Below, piece by piece: positions 4,906-5,503 of a stretch of DNA of 5,503 bases. A program made the position numbers and the translations under genes. The DNA is taken from contig DMPD01000221.1 in NCBI GenBank assembly GCA_003456125.1, positions 1 through 5,503 on the forward strand, written 5' to 3'. Position 1 is the stretch's first letter, and each line of letters opens with the position of its first letter. The notes under the pieces are model-generated. The model saw only the letters and a program-made list of their open reading frames with translations, ran no database searches and was not told the origin of the DNA. This DNA is from Cyanobacteria bacterium UBA8156. GTDB lineage: Bacteria; Cyanobacteriota; Cyanobacteriia; Pseudanabaenales; Pseudanabaenaceae.

Positions 4906-5446
4906 GCCAGTGGGTGAAGTCCGTGGGGCTCTGCCAATCCAGGAGGGCTTCCCCCAGGTCTTCGAGTTGGGCCAAAGAAAGATCGGCCACTTGCTGCTGT
5001 TGAACGGTGCTCAAAGGGCCCAGCCGTCGGGTCAGTTGCCGCAACACCAATTGGACTTCCCCCGCCCGCTTGCCCAATTGGATACCCTCTTGTTTACCCT
5101 CTTGCTTGCCGCGCTCCAGGCCTTCGCTCCAAGCCTCTTGATAAACCCGCGTCTCCCGCAAATCTCCCAATGCAAACATTTGCGCTATTTCCTCCCGACT
5201 CTGTTTGGAGTATCGATACACCAACAATGCCTCCAACCACTCTAGCACCCGCCCCTCTTCGCCGGTACCTTGGGCTTGTTCCCGCAACCGCTGCACCCGC
5301 TCCGGCATCTCGACCTCGGGCGTGACCGCCAACTTCAACAACTCCCCACCCAGCGACGCAGCTGCGGTCCATTCGTCTAGGTACACCCGGTGCAACCACC
5401 CGGCGGTTACCTGCGGCTCATAGAAAGGCAGAATTTCACTATCCAC
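4892..5446 (-). CDS. C-terminal part of an Rpn/PD-(D/E)XK-type protein with DUF4351 domain
   Basis: 184 codons from a GTG at 5446. The segment LHRVYLDEW (18-26) followed by a hydrophobic stretch matches the region just after the nuclease core in cyanobacterial Rpn-like (DUF2887/PD-(D/E)XK, transposase-annotated) proteins. EWLEALLVYRYSKQSREEI (69-87) is the helical middle, and GLERGKQEGKQEGIQLGKR (109-127) is the repetitive Gly-Lys-Gln-Glu linker usual in this family. RLGPLSTVQQQQVADLSLAQ onward to the end (about 141-184) is DUF4351. The N-terminal nuclease core with its D and ExQ residues is missing from this frame. An in-frame TGA at 5468-5470 lies just upstream, and no ribosome binding site precedes the GTG. 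The frame break described in the next entry suggests this is the surviving 3' part of a broken gene. It overlaps the eda stop by 14 bp, tail to tail. Confidence 0.75.
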   Translation of the reverse strand: MDSEILPFYEPQVTAGWLHRVYLDEWTAAASLGGELLKLAVTPEVEMPERVQRLREQAQGTGEEGRVLEWLEALLVYRYSKQSREEIAQMFALGDLRETRVYQEAWSEGLERGKQEGKQEGIQLGKRAGEVQLVLRQLTRRLGPLSTVQQQQVADLSLAQLEDLGEALLDWQSPTDFTHWLNGL

Positions 5447-5501
5447 GGACCAGCCGACCCGGACGATTCACGGCAAATTGGTGGAGATATAGTCGTTTCG
5501 G
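5439..5501 (-). pseudogene. Out-of-frame upstream remnant of the Rpn-type gene
   Basis: In a different minus-strand frame, bases 5501-5442 read PKRLYLHQFAVNRPGRLVRG and then stop at TAG (5439-5441). The LYLHQ...NRPxR pattern resembles the end of the nuclease core in Rpn-type proteins, typically like xLYLxQYxPxxPWRAVVIFPSR, which should be followed by the VDSE...LHRVYLDEW that begins the downstream ORF. Here that junction is short by roughly 5-7 residues and changes frame, which points to a small frameshifting deletion near 5444-5462. The gene continues beyond the right edge. The match is by eye from family memory. Confidence 0.5.
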
Positions 5502-5503
5502 AT

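Noticed and set aside
1..5503. CRISPR array, insertion sequence or phage module
   Set aside because: No regularly spaced repeats, no transposase with terminal inverted repeats and no phage genes are seen. The only mobile-type hint is the Rpn-like remnant at the right edge.

Overview
The window is a piece of cyanobacterial chromosome. It has 12 copies of the HIP1 octamer GCGATCGC, spread through both coding strands, a density typical of many cyanobacteria and far above chance. The protein set fits: a CAX-type Ca2+/H+ antiporter, a cyanobacterial-style KDPG aldolase, an SPFH/slipin protein, a sensor kinase of RppB-like build, and a DUF4351/Rpn-type protein. Genes are GC-rich, while the spacer around the tRNA is AT-rich. 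I cannot assign a genus.

Layout. Positions 1-320 hold no convincing gene. They carry a strong plus-strand intrinsic terminator (161-195), which must end a transcript entering from the left, and two short tandem duplications. A tRNA-Lys(UUU) lies on the minus strand (321-392). Upstream of it, at 421-458, is a third tandem duplication whose two units each contain the palindrome CTAGATCTAG. Next come two plus-strand genes: cax (524-1612) and a small uncharacterised protein gene (1708-2046). Converging on these is a minus-strand pair, an SPFH/slipin gene (3268-4221) followed by a membrane histidine kinase (2052-3293), with a 26-bp overlap. A KDPG aldolase gene (eda, 4282-4905) diverges from the SPFH gene across a 60-bp spacer that looks like a shared promoter. 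At the right edge a minus-strand DUF4351-type ORF (4892-5446) overlaps the eda tail. It appears to be the C-terminal part of an Rpn/PD-(D/E)XK-type gene broken by a frameshift near its present start.

How the genes relate. The clearest functional link is the SPFH-kinase pair. The overlap implies co-transcription and possibly translational coupling of a membrane-scaffold protein with an envelope sensor that has no response regulator beside it in this window. The antiporter, tRNA and aldolase look like independent housekeeping units. I see no complete novel defence or mobile system. The observations most worth checking are the broken Rpn-type gene, the SPFH-kinase coupling, the cluster of tandem duplications around the tRNA, and the terminator with a competing pairing partner.
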